This document shows positions 18,089-26,713 of a stretch of DNA of 64,000 bases, one piece after another. The position numbers were made by a program, and so were the translations under genes. This DNA is from Lachnospiraceae bacterium (GTDB taxonomy: Bacteria > Bacillota > Clostridia > Lachnospirales > Lachnospiraceae). The notes beneath the pieces are model-generated. The model made no database searches, was not told where the DNA came from, and saw only the letters and a list, made by a program, of their open reading frames with translations. Each line of letters starts with the position of its first letter. Position 1 is the stretch's first letter. Where the stretch lies: the NCBI GenBank assembly GCA_015056915.1, contig SVFK01000001.1, positions 1-64,000 of the forward strand, in the 5' to 3' direction.

Positions 18089-19393
18089 CCAAAAAGTCAA
18101 TGACAGTTGTTTATCATTATTAGTATAGGAAACTGAGATTTCATCCTCCGACAGATACTCAAATATCTCCTGATTGTCTATCAGTGCCTCCTTTATCTGC
18201 AAATAACACTCCTCATCCACACATTTCACTGTCACATCGCCTCGGTTTTCCTCAAAAGCCCGCGCGAACAAACTGCTCATCTGCTCCTTATCATAGCTGT
18301 CAAACAAAGCGCCCTGACGCACATAATAATTAGCAGCCGTATCTACACATTCCGGTAAACTGACAACGTTCTCCAAGATATGCGTACAGAGCAGCTGTTC
18401 TGTCGTTACGCAGAAATAATCATAATTGATTTCCGGTAAAAAAAGACCCTCCGAATCCACGCCATCATCTAAGAGATAAGATGGGTCTCCCCATGTGGTA
18501 TCGATATAATAATAGCTTCCGTCCACATGGACAAGATTCCACGCATGCCCCTCTCCGCTATCTACACGCCCCTGCACAAGCACACATTCCACGCCTAAGC
18601 AATTCAGCAAATACTGTGTGGCCTTGGCGTATCCCTGACACACCGAGGAACCTCCCACAAATACGGAATAAATATTCTGGTTATCCGGTGCATTCAAATC
18701 GTATTCCGTATTCAGAATAATCGTTTCATACACATATTTTACTTTATCATAATCCGAAGCCATTGTGTCGATTCCCGCAAGGATAGGCTGCAGTGCACAG
18801 TCTATCTCCTGCCTTCTAACCGATACCTCCTCGGGTGAAAGCAGATAATTGCCTTCAAAGACAATGGACACAATTTGTTCCCCACGACTGTATTGCGTAT
18901 AAGTATAGCCGTCTACGTAAAATATTTCGGGATGGTCGTTTAATACACATTGAAAAATCTTGTCAATACAGCTTTCGTCCAATCCTGCCTGCAACGCCTG
19001 CTCTGACAAAGTGATTTGGTCCACCATACCTCCCAAGGCCTGCAGAATATCTTCATACCATATCTGTTCCTCGGCCGATAAGCTGTTATAACAATATCCG
19101 AAGCCTTCCTCCGGTAAGCTTTCCCTGTCTTCTCCCGATACAGACACAGTCTCCGACTGACTTTGACTTTCCGTCTTTCCTGCTTCCAATCCTGTCATCT
19201 CCGACAGCGTCTCATCCGCCTCTATAGCAAATCCCCCATCTTTCGACCGCTCATCCTTTGGCGAAGTCTCCTCCAACACCGCCTGCATGGTCAACGGCAC
19301 CTCAGACAGAAAATCCTCTGTGGAACACCCGGACAGACTATATACGGTTAAAAGCAGCAACAAAACAATTCTGCTCCTTATTCTCTTATACAT
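18077..19393 (-). CDS. Lipoprotein with transglutaminase-like domain
   Basis: 438 residues. The N-terminus MYKRIRSRIVLLLLLTVYSL ends in the lipobox LSGC (Cys at about 23), so it is expected to be lipid-anchored on the outer face of the membrane. After a Ser/Glu-rich linker, the transglutaminase core shows SVCQGYAKATQYLL (Cys), GEGHAWNLVHV (His) and YYIDTTWGDP (Asp), the complete Cys-His-Asp triad. Such domains may act as peptidases or cross-linkers; the substrate is unknown. It resembles the membrane protein at 31227-32831, which shares the NDHPE..., ASDYDK and core motifs. It follows prfC by 29 bases. Confidence 0.85.
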   Translation of the reverse strand: MYKRIRSRIVLLLLLTVYSLSGCSTEDFLSEVPLTMQAVLEETSPKDERSKDGGFAIEADETLSEMTGLEAGKTESQSQSETVSVSGEDRESLPEEGFGYCYNSLSAEEQIWYEDILQALGGMVDQITLSEQALQAGLDESCIDKIFQCVLNDHPEIFYVDGYTYTQYSRGEQIVSIVFEGNYLLSPEEVSVRRQEIDCALQPILAGIDTMASDYDKVKYVYETIILNTEYDLNAPDNQNIYSVFVGGSSVCQGYAKATQYLLNCLGVECVLVQGRVDSGEGHAWNLVHVDGSYYYIDTTWGDPSYLLDDGVDSEGLFLPEINYDYFCVTTEQLLCTHILENVVSLPECVDTAANYYVRQGALFDSYDKEQMSSLFARAFEENRGDVTVKCVDEECYLQIKEALIDNQEIFEYLSEDEISVSYTNNDKQLSLTFWVTN

Positions 19394-19422
19394 GCAGACT
19401 CTCCTATCTGGCTTTCTATTAA

Positions 19423-21018
19423 CTAATTCCTTCCAAATTCTGTCAGAACAAGACCTTTATTCCTGTCAAGAGTCATACCGATACTCCATGAATTGACAAA
19501 TAAAAGTAATGGGTTGCCTCTCATATCCTTTACCTTCTTCATGTCGGAAGTACCTGTGAGCTTAGCGAGATCAACCTCATCCTTGTTTTCGATCCAACGG
19601 ATATGCTCATAAGGCAGATTTTCCAAACGAATCTCCACATTATACTCATTTTCCAGACGATATTTTAATACGTCAAACTGAAGTACACCTACCACGCCTA
19701 CGATAATTTCCTCCAGTCCGGTATTATATTCCTGGAATATCTGAATAGCGCCTTCCTGGGCAATCTGCTCAATACCCTTCACAAACTGCTTTCTCTTCAT
19801 GGTATCCACCTGACGTACTCTGGCAAAATGCTCCGGTGCAAAGGTAGGAATGCCTTCATACTGAAATTTCTCCTTGGGCATACAGATGGTATCTCCAATG
19901 GAGAAAATACCCGGGTCAAACACACCGATAATATCTCCTGCATAGGCTTCCGAAAGAATCTTGCGTTCATCCGCCATAATCTGCTGGGGCTGTGACAATC
20001 TCATCACCTTGTTGCCCTGTACATGACGAACCTCCATATTGGCATCAAATTTACCGGTACAGATTCTCATAAACGCAATTCTGTCGCGATGCGCTTTATT
20101 CATATTGGCCTGAATCTTAAACACAAAGGCGCTAAAATCCTTTTCTGTGGGACCAATCACACCAATGTCAGCCTTTCTGGGAAGAGGCGTTGTCGTCATA
20201 TTTAGGAAATGCTTCAGGAAAATTTCCACACCAAAATTAGTGAGAGCCGAACCAAAGCATACTGGGGTCAAATCACCTTTTCTGACCTCCTCTAAGTCAA
20301 ACTCTGCGCTGGCACCGTCCAACAGCTCAATCTCCTCTAAGAGCTTGTCCGCTGCCGCCTCGCCGATAACCTCCTTTAGATGGGCTTCATCCTTAATAGG
20401 AATCTCGGTGGCAATACCTTCCTTAGTTCCCTTTTCCGTATCGGAATAAGCAATCACACATTTTTTCTCCCTGTCATAAACGCCCTTAAATTCCTTGCCG
20501 GAACCAATGGGCCAATTCAGCGGACAGGTCGCAATTCCCAATTCCTTTTCAATGTCATCCAACAATTCAAAGGTATCGTTTGCATCGCGATCCAATTTGT
20601 TAATAAAAGTGAAAATAGGGATTTTGCGCATCACGCACACCTTAAACAGCTTACGTGTCTGAGCCTCCACACCCTTGGAGGCATCAATAACCATGACAGC
20701 GGAATCAGCTGCCATCAGGGTACGATAAGTATCCTCCGAGAAATCCTGATGTCCCGGAGTGTCCAAAATATTAATACAATAGCCGTCATATTCAAACTGC
20801 AACACAGATGAAGTTACGGAAATACCTCTCTCCTTTTCTATCTGCATCCAGTCGGACACAGCATGTCGTGCAGTAGCCTTTCCCTTTACGCTTCCGGCCA
20901 GATTAATAGCTCCTCCGTAAAGCAAAAATTTCTCTGTTAAAGTCGTCTTACCTGCATCCGGGTGGGAAATAATCGCAAAGGTACGGCGACGGTTAATCTC
21001 TTCTGTATAATTACTCAC
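19423..21018 (-). CDS. prfC: Peptide chain release factor 3
   Basis: 531 residues. GTPase domain: SHPDAGKTTL (G1), ERGISVTSSV (G2), DTPGHQDF (G3) and NKLDRD (G4), followed by the RF3-specific C-terminal domains. RF3 recycles RF1/RF2 after peptide release. The start is the GTG at 21016-21018: GGAGG lies 8 bases upstream and the resulting MSNYTEEINRRRTFAI matches RF3 N-termini. An in-frame extension to 21180 would overlap deoB by 116 bases and has no family match. It follows deoB. Confidence 0.94.
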   Translation of the reverse strand: MSNYTEEINRRRTFAIISHPDAGKTTLTEKFLLYGGAINLAGSVKGKATARHAVSDWMQIEKERGISVTSSVLQFEYDGYCINILDTPGHQDFSEDTYRTLMAADSAVMVIDASKGVEAQTRKLFKVCVMRKIPIFTFINKLDRDANDTFELLDDIEKELGIATCPLNWPIGSGKEFKGVYDREKKCVIAYSDTEKGTKEGIATEIPIKDEAHLKEVIGEAAADKLLEEIELLDGASAEFDLEEVRKGDLTPVCFGSALTNFGVEIFLKHFLNMTTTPLPRKADIGVIGPTEKDFSAFVFKIQANMNKAHRDRIAFMRICTGKFDANMEVRHVQGNKVMRLSQPQQIMADERKILSEAYAGDIIGVFDPGIFSIGDTICMPKEKFQYEGIPTFAPEHFARVRQVDTMKRKQFVKGIEQIAQEGAIQIFQEYNTGLEEIIVGVVGVLQFDVLKYRLENEYNVEIRLENLPYEHIRWIENKDEVDLAKLTGTSDMKKVKDMRGNPLLLFVNSWSIGMTLDRNKGLVLTEFGRN

Positions 21019-21064
21019 TGTTATGTCCTCCATCATTCTTTTTTTGGAAATACTCGTAAAGCTG

Positions 21065-22270
21065 TCAAAGCATAGACTCGCCTGCAAATTCAGGTCTAAT
21101 ATCAAAATAATCAAGCACCGTTGCACCAATATCGGCAAAGCTACTACGCGTACCGAGGTTTGCCGACCGTAGTTTTTCACCGTACATGATAAAAGGCGTG
21201 TATTCCCTTGTATGGTCTGTTGTGGCAGTATAAGCCGGATCGCAACCGTGATCGGCAGTAATCATCAATAGATCGTCCTGGCGAAGTTTCTTCATAATTT
21301 CGGGCAATTTTGCATCAAATTCAGCAAGTGCCTTAGCATAGCCGTCAATGTCACGGCGATGTCCGTACAGCATGTCATAGTCTACCAAATTGATAAAGCA
21401 TAAGCCTTCAAAATCCTTATCCATGTATTCCAGTGTACGGGCAATTCCCTCTGTATTACCTCCGGTATAGACCGATTCCGTGATTCCTCTGCCTGCAAAA
21501 ATATCCGTAATCTTACCCACTGCAATCACAGCCTTACCATGCTCCTTCAGCTGATCCAACATAGTTGTAGCCGGCGGTGTAATCGAAAAATCATGTCTTC
21601 GTGAGGTTCTGGTATAATTGCCATTCTCACCGATAAAGGGACGTGCAATCACTCTTCCCACACCATGCTCTCCCTGCAAAAGCTCCCTTGCGATACGGCA
21701 ATATTCATAGAGCTGCTCTACAGGGACTATCTCCTCATGCGCTGCAATCTGGAATACACTGTCCGCAGAAGTATATACAATTAAATCTCCACTGCGCACA
21801 TGCTCTGCACCGTAATCCGCAATTACCTTTGTACCGGAGTACGGCAGATTGCAAAGCACACCTCTTCCTGTTTTTTCACAAAAAGCATCTATGATACTCT
21901 GCGGAAACCCTTCCGGATAGGTTGGCAACGGCTTGGGCGAATGAATTCCTGCAATCTCCCAATGTCCTATGGTAGTATCCTTGCCCGCTGAGGTCTCCTT
22001 CATACGAGCTACAACACCCTGCATTGCTCCGGCTGTCTTGCCCGTGTGTTCTGTCAAAGCCTCCGGGCAACAGTTTCCTCTACAATGCTGTTCATCCAGT
22101 GTCACTCCATCTATTTCAAACAATCCCAGCTTTCCCATATTGGGCATATTGAAAAAAGAACTGGAAGACACGCTCCTTATGGTGTTGACATTATAGTCAC
22201 CATAAGAAGCCGCATCCTCCATCTCTCCGATTCCAAAGCTGTCTAATACGATTAAAAACACTCTTTTCAT
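21065..22270 (-). CDS. deoB: Phosphopentomutase
   Basis: 401 residues. Alkaline-phosphatase superfamily; metal-site motifs VLDSFGIGEMEDA at the N-terminus, TADHGCDP and TDHTREYTPFI near the C-terminus, and the active-site Thr in SAGKDTTIGHWEI. It interconverts ribose (or deoxyribose) 1- and 5-phosphate in nucleoside salvage. The start at 22268-22270 gives the standard MKRVFLIVLDSFG; nine more in-frame codons upstream are not conserved. No other nucleoside-catabolic gene is adjacent; prfC follows. Confidence 0.95.
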   Translation of the reverse strand: MKRVFLIVLDSFGIGEMEDAASYGDYNVNTIRSVSSSSFFNMPNMGKLGLFEIDGVTLDEQHCRGNCCPEALTEHTGKTAGAMQGVVARMKETSAGKDTTIGHWEIAGIHSPKPLPTYPEGFPQSIIDAFCEKTGRGVLCNLPYSGTKVIADYGAEHVRSGDLIVYTSADSVFQIAAHEEIVPVEQLYEYCRIARELLQGEHGVGRVIARPFIGENGNYTRTSRRHDFSITPPATTMLDQLKEHGKAVIAVGKITDIFAGRGITESVYTGGNTEGIARTLEYMDKDFEGLCFINLVDYDMLYGHRRDIDGYAKALAEFDAKLPEIMKKLRQDDLLMITADHGCDPAYTATTDHTREYTPFIMYGEKLRSANLGTRSSFADIGATVLDYFDIRPEFAGESML

Positions 22271-22373
22271 GTAAAATCCTATCCTTTCGTACATCACTTC
22301 AATATATCATATTTTTTATGTATTGTACACAATTTTGTTACAGTTTAACCCTCAAACGCCTTATGGCTTCACT

Positions 22374-23168
22374 CTATTGCGCCACTGTGCTGATTACAAT
22401 GTTCTCAGCCGCAATTTCTGTCTTCCGCTTCACAATATCCTCAATCTGTGCACGTTGGGCATCAGTGAGTTCTGCAGCATTGACTACCACATCCACAGCA
22501 TCACCGTTGATACTTACCACTACATCCGTAAAGCCCTTTGCCTCCAGTAATATCTCTGCTGCTGCCTCCATCTCTGCATACTCTGTCATCTGCACCATGC
22601 TGTTGACAGCATCCTGCTTTTGCTCATCCGTAAGCCCACTGCTGTTGATAATATCCATTAAAGTTTCCTTGTTTTTGGCTCTTGTCTGCTCCTTCAACAG
22701 CTTAGCTTCGGACAATACTGTCACTCCATTAGTTGAAGTAAACACAGCTTCTCCGGGGATTTCTCCTGTTTCCGGTGTAGCCTCTGCCACCATTTCTCCC
22801 GTTGTCCCCTCTGCATCCGCAACCTGCCCGCTTGCAGTATCCGACACCTGCATATCCTCTGCCAGATAATCTTCCACAATCACATCTGATTCAGAATCCA
22901 GACTTTCAATCTCAGTCAGTCCAGCAGACAGCAAATCCTCCTCCGACAAATCAAGAAGTCCGTCCAATTCTGCCGCTTCCTCCACATTGCCTGCGGTATA
23001 ATTGTCTGTAATAACTCCGCCGGAATCCACACTCGTCACGTTTTCTTCATCCGCATTCAGATATTCCTCTTCCAGATTGTTCCCCGCAAACTGCAAATAT
23101 CCTGCAATCGCTATCATAATAGCAAGTGCGGTAATCATAAGCTGATTTTTTTTGATTAAGCTTTTCAC
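22374..23168 (-). CDS. spoIIIAH: SpoIIIAH, stage III sporulation channel protein
   Basis: 264 residues. One N-terminal membrane segment (LMITALAIMIAIAGYLQFAG, about 11-30), a long acidic linker, and a C-terminal ring-building domain (EQTRAKNKETLMDIINSSG and AAAEILLEAKGFTDVVVSI). In the mother cell it forms the ring that meets forespore SpoIIQ to make the feeding channel. It is separated from spoIIIAG by 145 bases that carry a strong sigma-E-like promoter (23243-23271), so it is probably also transcribed on its own. Confidence 0.92.
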   Translation of the reverse strand: MKSLIKKNQLMITALAIMIAIAGYLQFAGNNLEEEYLNADEENVTSVDSGGVITDNYTAGNVEEAAELDGLLDLSEEDLLSAGLTEIESLDSESDVIVEDYLAEDMQVSDTASGQVADAEGTTGEMVAEATPETGEIPGEAVFTSTNGVTVLSEAKLLKEQTRAKNKETLMDIINSSGLTDEQKQDAVNSMVQMTEYAEMEAAAEILLEAKGFTDVVVSINGDAVDVVVNAAELTDAQRAQIEDIVKRKTEIAAENIVISTVAQ

Positions 23169-23242
23169 AGTAATCTCCCTTTTCCTATTTGCAGTCCATC
23201 CGCCAGGCCGACACGGAATAGCTGCTTCATTTTTTATATTTC

Positions 23243-23271
23243 ATTGTATGAGTTTAGCAAGGGATATATGC
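23243..23271 (-). promoter_or_regulatory. Sigma-E-like promoter before spoIIIAH
   Basis: Minus strand: -35 GCATATA (23265-23271), 14-base spacer, -10 CATACAAT (23243-23250). Both boxes match the sigma-E consensus (KMATATT and CATACAMT) almost perfectly, in the right place for mother-cell expression. Confidence 0.72.
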
Positions 23272-23313
23272 CACTGTTTGGAAGGATTTGTGAAAGGGTA
23301 TCTCACCCCATCA

Positions 23314-24003
23314 TTACTGCTCACTATCCATAGGCACCACCTTTACTTTATGAACCTCCACATCAAACAGAGCCTGTACAATCTCTGTAATATTTCTATT
23401 GATATCACCGCTACCGGCGCCCTGTGCCACCACTAGAATCCCCTCAACCTTCGGCAATATCGTTTTTACCACATATGGCTCACTGTTATTCCCCTCAGTG
23501 CGATATATGGTTGTCTCCTGCGAATCCACCTGCGAAATCACTCTGTTGCCTCCCTCGGAGTCCGTCTCATTCGTATTGGAGCGTGCAACCGGCGAATCCT
23601 TTTCCACAACCAGTTCTTCCGAGGATTGCAATGTCAGCATTACCTCCACCCTTCCTACACCACGGATACCGGAGAGTGCCTTTTCCAGCCGTTGCTCCAA
23701 ATATGCCACATAATCATATTGGTCAACCGCTTCCTCACTGACTGTCTTATTGACGGCTGTTTCCGATTCCACACTACTCAAACTCCCTTGTAGCCCTCTG
23801 CTTTGCGTTTCTTGATAATTATCACTTTTTGTTTCCTTCTTATCCTCAATAGGTAAAGCAATAATGAACAGCAGAATTCCCGCCAATACTAAAACAATCA
23901 AATTGTCCCGGTGAAACCACTTTTTCAACCCCTTTTGGTTCCCATTCTCTTCTCGCCATTGCTCTGTTTTCTCCACATTATCTTGTCCGGCATTCTCCCG
24001 CAT
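23314..24003 (-). CDS. spoIIIAG: SpoIIIAG, stage III sporulation channel protein
   Basis: 229 residues. One membrane segment (NLIVLVLAGILLFIIALPI, about 32-50) is followed by the ring-forming domain with GIRGVGRVEVMLTL and a C-terminal PKVEGILVVAQGAGSG, typical of SpoIIIAG. It forms a large ring in the mother-cell envelope channel. The ATG at 24001-24003 has AAAGG 9 bases upstream; a longer in-frame version to 24093 would overlap spoIIIAF. Confidence 0.92.
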   Translation of the reverse strand: MRENAGQDNVEKTEQWREENGNQKGLKKWFHRDNLIVLVLAGILLFIIALPIEDKKETKSDNYQETQSRGLQGSLSSVESETAVNKTVSEEAVDQYDYVAYLEQRLEKALSGIRGVGRVEVMLTLQSSEELVVEKDSPVARSNTNETDSEGGNRVISQVDSQETTIYRTEGNNSEPYVVKTILPKVEGILVVAQGAGSGDINRNITEIVQALFDVEVHKVKVVPMDSEQ

Positions 24004-24067
24004 TCTGTCACACCTTTCCACCCTGTTAAGGGGCTTGCTTCTATTCGGCATTGCCAACGTATCCGCT

Positions 24068-24448
24068 TTACTCCTGAGATATTTCCACATCAATATGCAC
24101 CTGCTCCACCACCGAAGCCTCCTCCTGCTGCTCTGCCAGCCTTTCCTGTACCTCCGACAGGCTCATTTCTTCCAGCTTTTGTCCTGCAATTTCTGCATGA
24201 AGATTGGCCTCCTTCATACTGCTTTCCAAATCCATTTGAAATTGCGCTATACTGGTCGAAAATTCCTGTCCTGCCACTCCAAAAATCAATCTGCAAAAGG
24301 GTTGAAATATCTGAAGCAGAATCATAACACTAAGGAGCATCCGCAAATATTTTTCATAAGCCTCCTTGGGGCGAAAGTGCGCAATAGTCTGGGCACATAT
24401 CATAAATACTGCTATCTGGGCAATAGCTGCCTTAAATTCATCTTGCAT
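24068..24448 (-). CDS. spoIIIAF: SpoIIIAF, stage III sporulation protein
   Basis: 126 residues, clearly shorter than Bacillus SpoIIIAF (about 206). Two hydrophobic segments (IAQIAVFMICAQTIA and YLRMLLSVMILLQIF) match the membrane part; the soluble ring-building region is reduced to a Glu/Gln-rich helix. Identity rests on size, topology and position between spoIIIAE and spoIIIAG. Confidence 0.85.
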   Translation of the reverse strand: MQDEFKAAIAQIAVFMICAQTIAHFRPKEAYEKYLRMLLSVMILLQIFQPFCRLIFGVAGQEFSTSIAQFQMDLESSMKEANLHAEIAGQKLEEMSLSEVQERLAEQQEEASVVEQVHIDVEISQE

Positions 24449-24512
24449 ATTTTATGACTCCTTTTTCACTTTGCATAGAATACAAATTCTGCTATTGTCG
24501 CCATGATACTGA

Positions 24513-25574
24513 TTAAAAACCACGATTGGTAGCCGTCGCCACCACAGATAATGTAATCATAAAGAGAAACATGGCAGTTCCTGCAGTTCGAAACAATAAT
24601 AAACTGGCATCTCCCACACGGTTGGCACAGGAGGTAATTCGTTTCCCACTGACCACCCCCATAAAGGCGGCGGCACATTTAATCAGAACAGCTGTCAGAA
24701 AAATCTTTAAAAGCGGTGCTGCACAAAGTACAATCAATAAAATCAGCAAAACCACGCCGATTCCATTTTTGATAACCACTGCCGAACCAACGACCATTTC
24801 TACTACCCCATCTGCCGTATTTCCGATTCCGGGTATCGCCGAAATCACCTTCTGTAACGTAGAATTCTTCACTGAATCTATCACCGGTGTCACCACTGCC
24901 TGAAAGATACTGATACCTGTTACGATACCAATTGCAGCTTTTAGTATCCAGCCGATACACTTTTCAATCAATTCAATCAAAAGTGCCAATTTCTCCTCCA
25001 CCCAGATGCCATTTATCATAGATAAAAGGCAATAGCTGTACACCAGAGGAATCACCACTCCCACCAAGATTTTTTGCGCAGCATATATCATCAGCAGCAA
25101 TAACTGATAATAGGCAGCAACCGTAGTGGTTCCCGTTGCCAAGCCCACCGATACCAAATAGGTAGGCACTAGCATTTGCACAAACAACACAATGCTTTCT
25201 ATGGTCTCTGTTGCTGTTTCCATAGCCTGTGAGAAACACTTGAGCAAGATGACAGACATCAGCAGATAGATAAAATAGTAGCTCAAATCTGCTATCTGGT
25301 GCTTGTCAAAAACATCCACAAAATGTGTCATCATTGCAGACACCACGCCCAATACAATCAACCATACCATAATATCCTTCATACCGATAAGAGAATCGGC
25401 CATTCCGGAAATCATTCCTTGAAGAAATTGCGTAAGAGCTCCCAGAATATCACCGGTCATTATCTCATCCAGTAAATCATTCAGTGAAAGATTGTACTCC
25501 GGGAAAAGAGAAGCCATTCCCTCTTCAAGCTGATCCAGACCATAATCCTCCCATATACCTTCCAACTCCACCAT
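24513..25574 (-). CDS. spoIIIAE: SpoIIIAE, stage III sporulation membrane protein
   Basis: 353 residues with about seven to eight hydrophobic segments; AAAFMGVVSGKRITSCANRVGD in the C-terminal part and the VISAIPGIGNTADGVVEMVVG stretch (in part) fit the family. Bacillus SpoIIIAE is about 399 residues and begins with a signal peptide; no such peptide is seen here. The frame is the same as that of spoIIIAD: its TAG stop, one codon (CAT) and then this ATG follow in phase. Confidence 0.9.
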   Translation of the reverse strand: MVELEGIWEDYGLDQLEEGMASLFPEYNLSLNDLLDEIMTGDILGALTQFLQGMISGMADSLIGMKDIMVWLIVLGVVSAMMTHFVDVFDKHQIADLSYYFIYLLMSVILLKCFSQAMETATETIESIVLFVQMLVPTYLVSVGLATGTTTVAAYYQLLLLMIYAAQKILVGVVIPLVYSYCLLSMINGIWVEEKLALLIELIEKCIGWILKAAIGIVTGISIFQAVVTPVIDSVKNSTLQKVISAIPGIGNTADGVVEMVVGSAVVIKNGIGVVLLILLIVLCAAPLLKIFLTAVLIKCAAAFMGVVSGKRITSCANRVGDASLLLFRTAGTAMFLFMITLSVVATATNRGF

Positions 25575-25577
25575 ATG

Positions 25578-25964
25578 CTAAAGTACCTCCTGAATCTGCC
25601 GGATCACGGCAAAAAGAATGGGAAGTCCTGCAAACATCACGGACAGCTTTCCTAATATTTCAATTTGGTCAGCAATGGAATGAAACCCTGCATCCTTACA
25701 GATTCCTGCACTGAATTCACATATATAGGTAATCCCGATTACCTTTAAAAGAATAGACAGATAGCTTTGGGCATCCCCCAAGTATTTTCTTATAAACTCA
25801 ATCTGATTAATGACCGCGTCTACCTGCCGCAGTACATAGCCAAATACAAGTATCCCTATTCCCAGACCTATGTACATGCTGTATTCCGTCTTTACTGACT
25901 TAAACTGGATTGCCAACAACACCCCCACAATTCCCAGCATTCCAACCTTGATCACTTCGCTCAT
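25578..25964 (-). CDS. spoIIIAD: SpoIIIAD, stage III sporulation membrane protein
   Basis: 128 residues, with hydrophobic segments at VGMLGIVGVLLAIQF, YIGLGIGILVFGYVL and LSVMFAGLPILFAVI. The ATG at 25962-25964 has GAGG 8 bases upstream; an in-frame extension to 26051 overlaps spoIIIAC and is rejected. Small membrane partner in the SpoIIIA complex. Confidence 0.92.
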   Translation of the reverse strand: MSEVIKVGMLGIVGVLLAIQFKSVKTEYSMYIGLGIGILVFGYVLRQVDAVINQIEFIRKYLGDAQSYLSILLKVIGITYICEFSAGICKDAGFHSIADQIEILGKLSVMFAGLPILFAVIRQIQEVL

Positions 25965-25974
25965 GACACTTACC

Positions 25975-26169
25975 TCACAATGCAAACAAAGACTGTATCG
26001 TACGGAACAAATCATAGATATATGGCACAATCCACGTAAGCACCAGAACAAGACCTGCCAGACTTATCAAAAAAGCATGCTCCTCTCTGCCACTATGCTT
26101 CAACACCTGACTGAGTATCGTCACCAGAATACCTACTGCTGCAATTTTAAAAATCAGATTTACCGCCAT
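25975..26169 (-). CDS. spoIIIAC: SpoIIIAC, stage III sporulation membrane protein
   Basis: 64 residues, two membrane helices (LIFKIAAVGILVTILSQVL and FLISLAGLVLVLTWIV), the standard size for SpoIIIAC. It lies between spoIIIAB and spoIIIAD with short gaps. Confidence 0.93.
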   Translation of the reverse strand: MAVNLIFKIAAVGILVTILSQVLKHSGREEHAFLISLAGLVLVLTWIVPYIYDLFRTIQSLFAL

Positions 26170-26194
26170 AATTTTCCTCCCAATGCCAAACTCC

Positions 26195-26713
26195 TTAAAT
26201 CAGGATAACCACCAGCAGCAGTCCGCTCATTGCTCCCAGTCCCACAGCCAATCGGCATTTTTCTTTATTTTCCTTTTCCGCATTTTGGATAGACAGGCGT
26301 AACAATTCACAGCTCCTCTCAATGGCGCGCAGCTGCATACGCCCATCCTCAAAGCTTTCGCCGGACACAAAGGAGAGAAAGTGTTCTCTGTCTTCACTTG
26401 TGATTGGCAGTGTCTTAAGACACCCCTCCATATTTAGTAGAAACACCTTTTGAAAGCTTTCACCGCTATTTGCTCTCATGGCGTGATAAACATCGAGAAA
26501 GCAGCTTCGAAAGGGCTCCTTCTGCCTCTCACTGATTCGCTTACAGCATTCCGGAAGTGTCGCCTTGCTGTATTGAATCTCACTCATCAAGGTTTCCAAT
26601 ATGCTTAACAGATTGCGCAAGGTTTGCAACCGGCATATAAACTGCTGGCGATACCACATCCCCAGACCAAAGCATCCCAATATTATCATGATTCCGCCCA
26701 TGAATCGCAGCAT
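26195..26713 (-). CDS. spoIIIAB: SpoIIIAB, stage III sporulation protein
   Basis: 172 residues. N-terminal and C-terminal hydrophobic helices (GGIMIILGCFGLGMWY and VGLGAMSGLLLVVILI) bracket a helical domain, LSILETLMSEIQYSKATLPE, resembling type II secretion GspF-like folds. GGGGAGGG lies upstream; the ATG at 26711-26713 has better spacing than the ATG at 26720-26722 that touches it. Its first 134 bases overlap the 3' part of spoIIIAA in another frame. Confidence 0.9.
   Translation of the reverse strand: MLRFMGGIMIILGCFGLGMWYRQQFICRLQTLRNLLSILETLMSEIQYSKATLPECCKRISERQKEPFRSCFLDVYHAMRANSGESFQKVFLLNMEGCLKTLPITSEDREHFLSFVSGESFEDGRMQLRAIERSCELLRLSIQNAEKENKEKCRLAVGLGAMSGLLLVVILI

Noticed and set aside
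21019-21180. Longer prfC start at 21180
   Set aside because: It would overlap deoB by 116 bases; the GTG at 21018 has a GGAGG site and matches RF3 N-termini.
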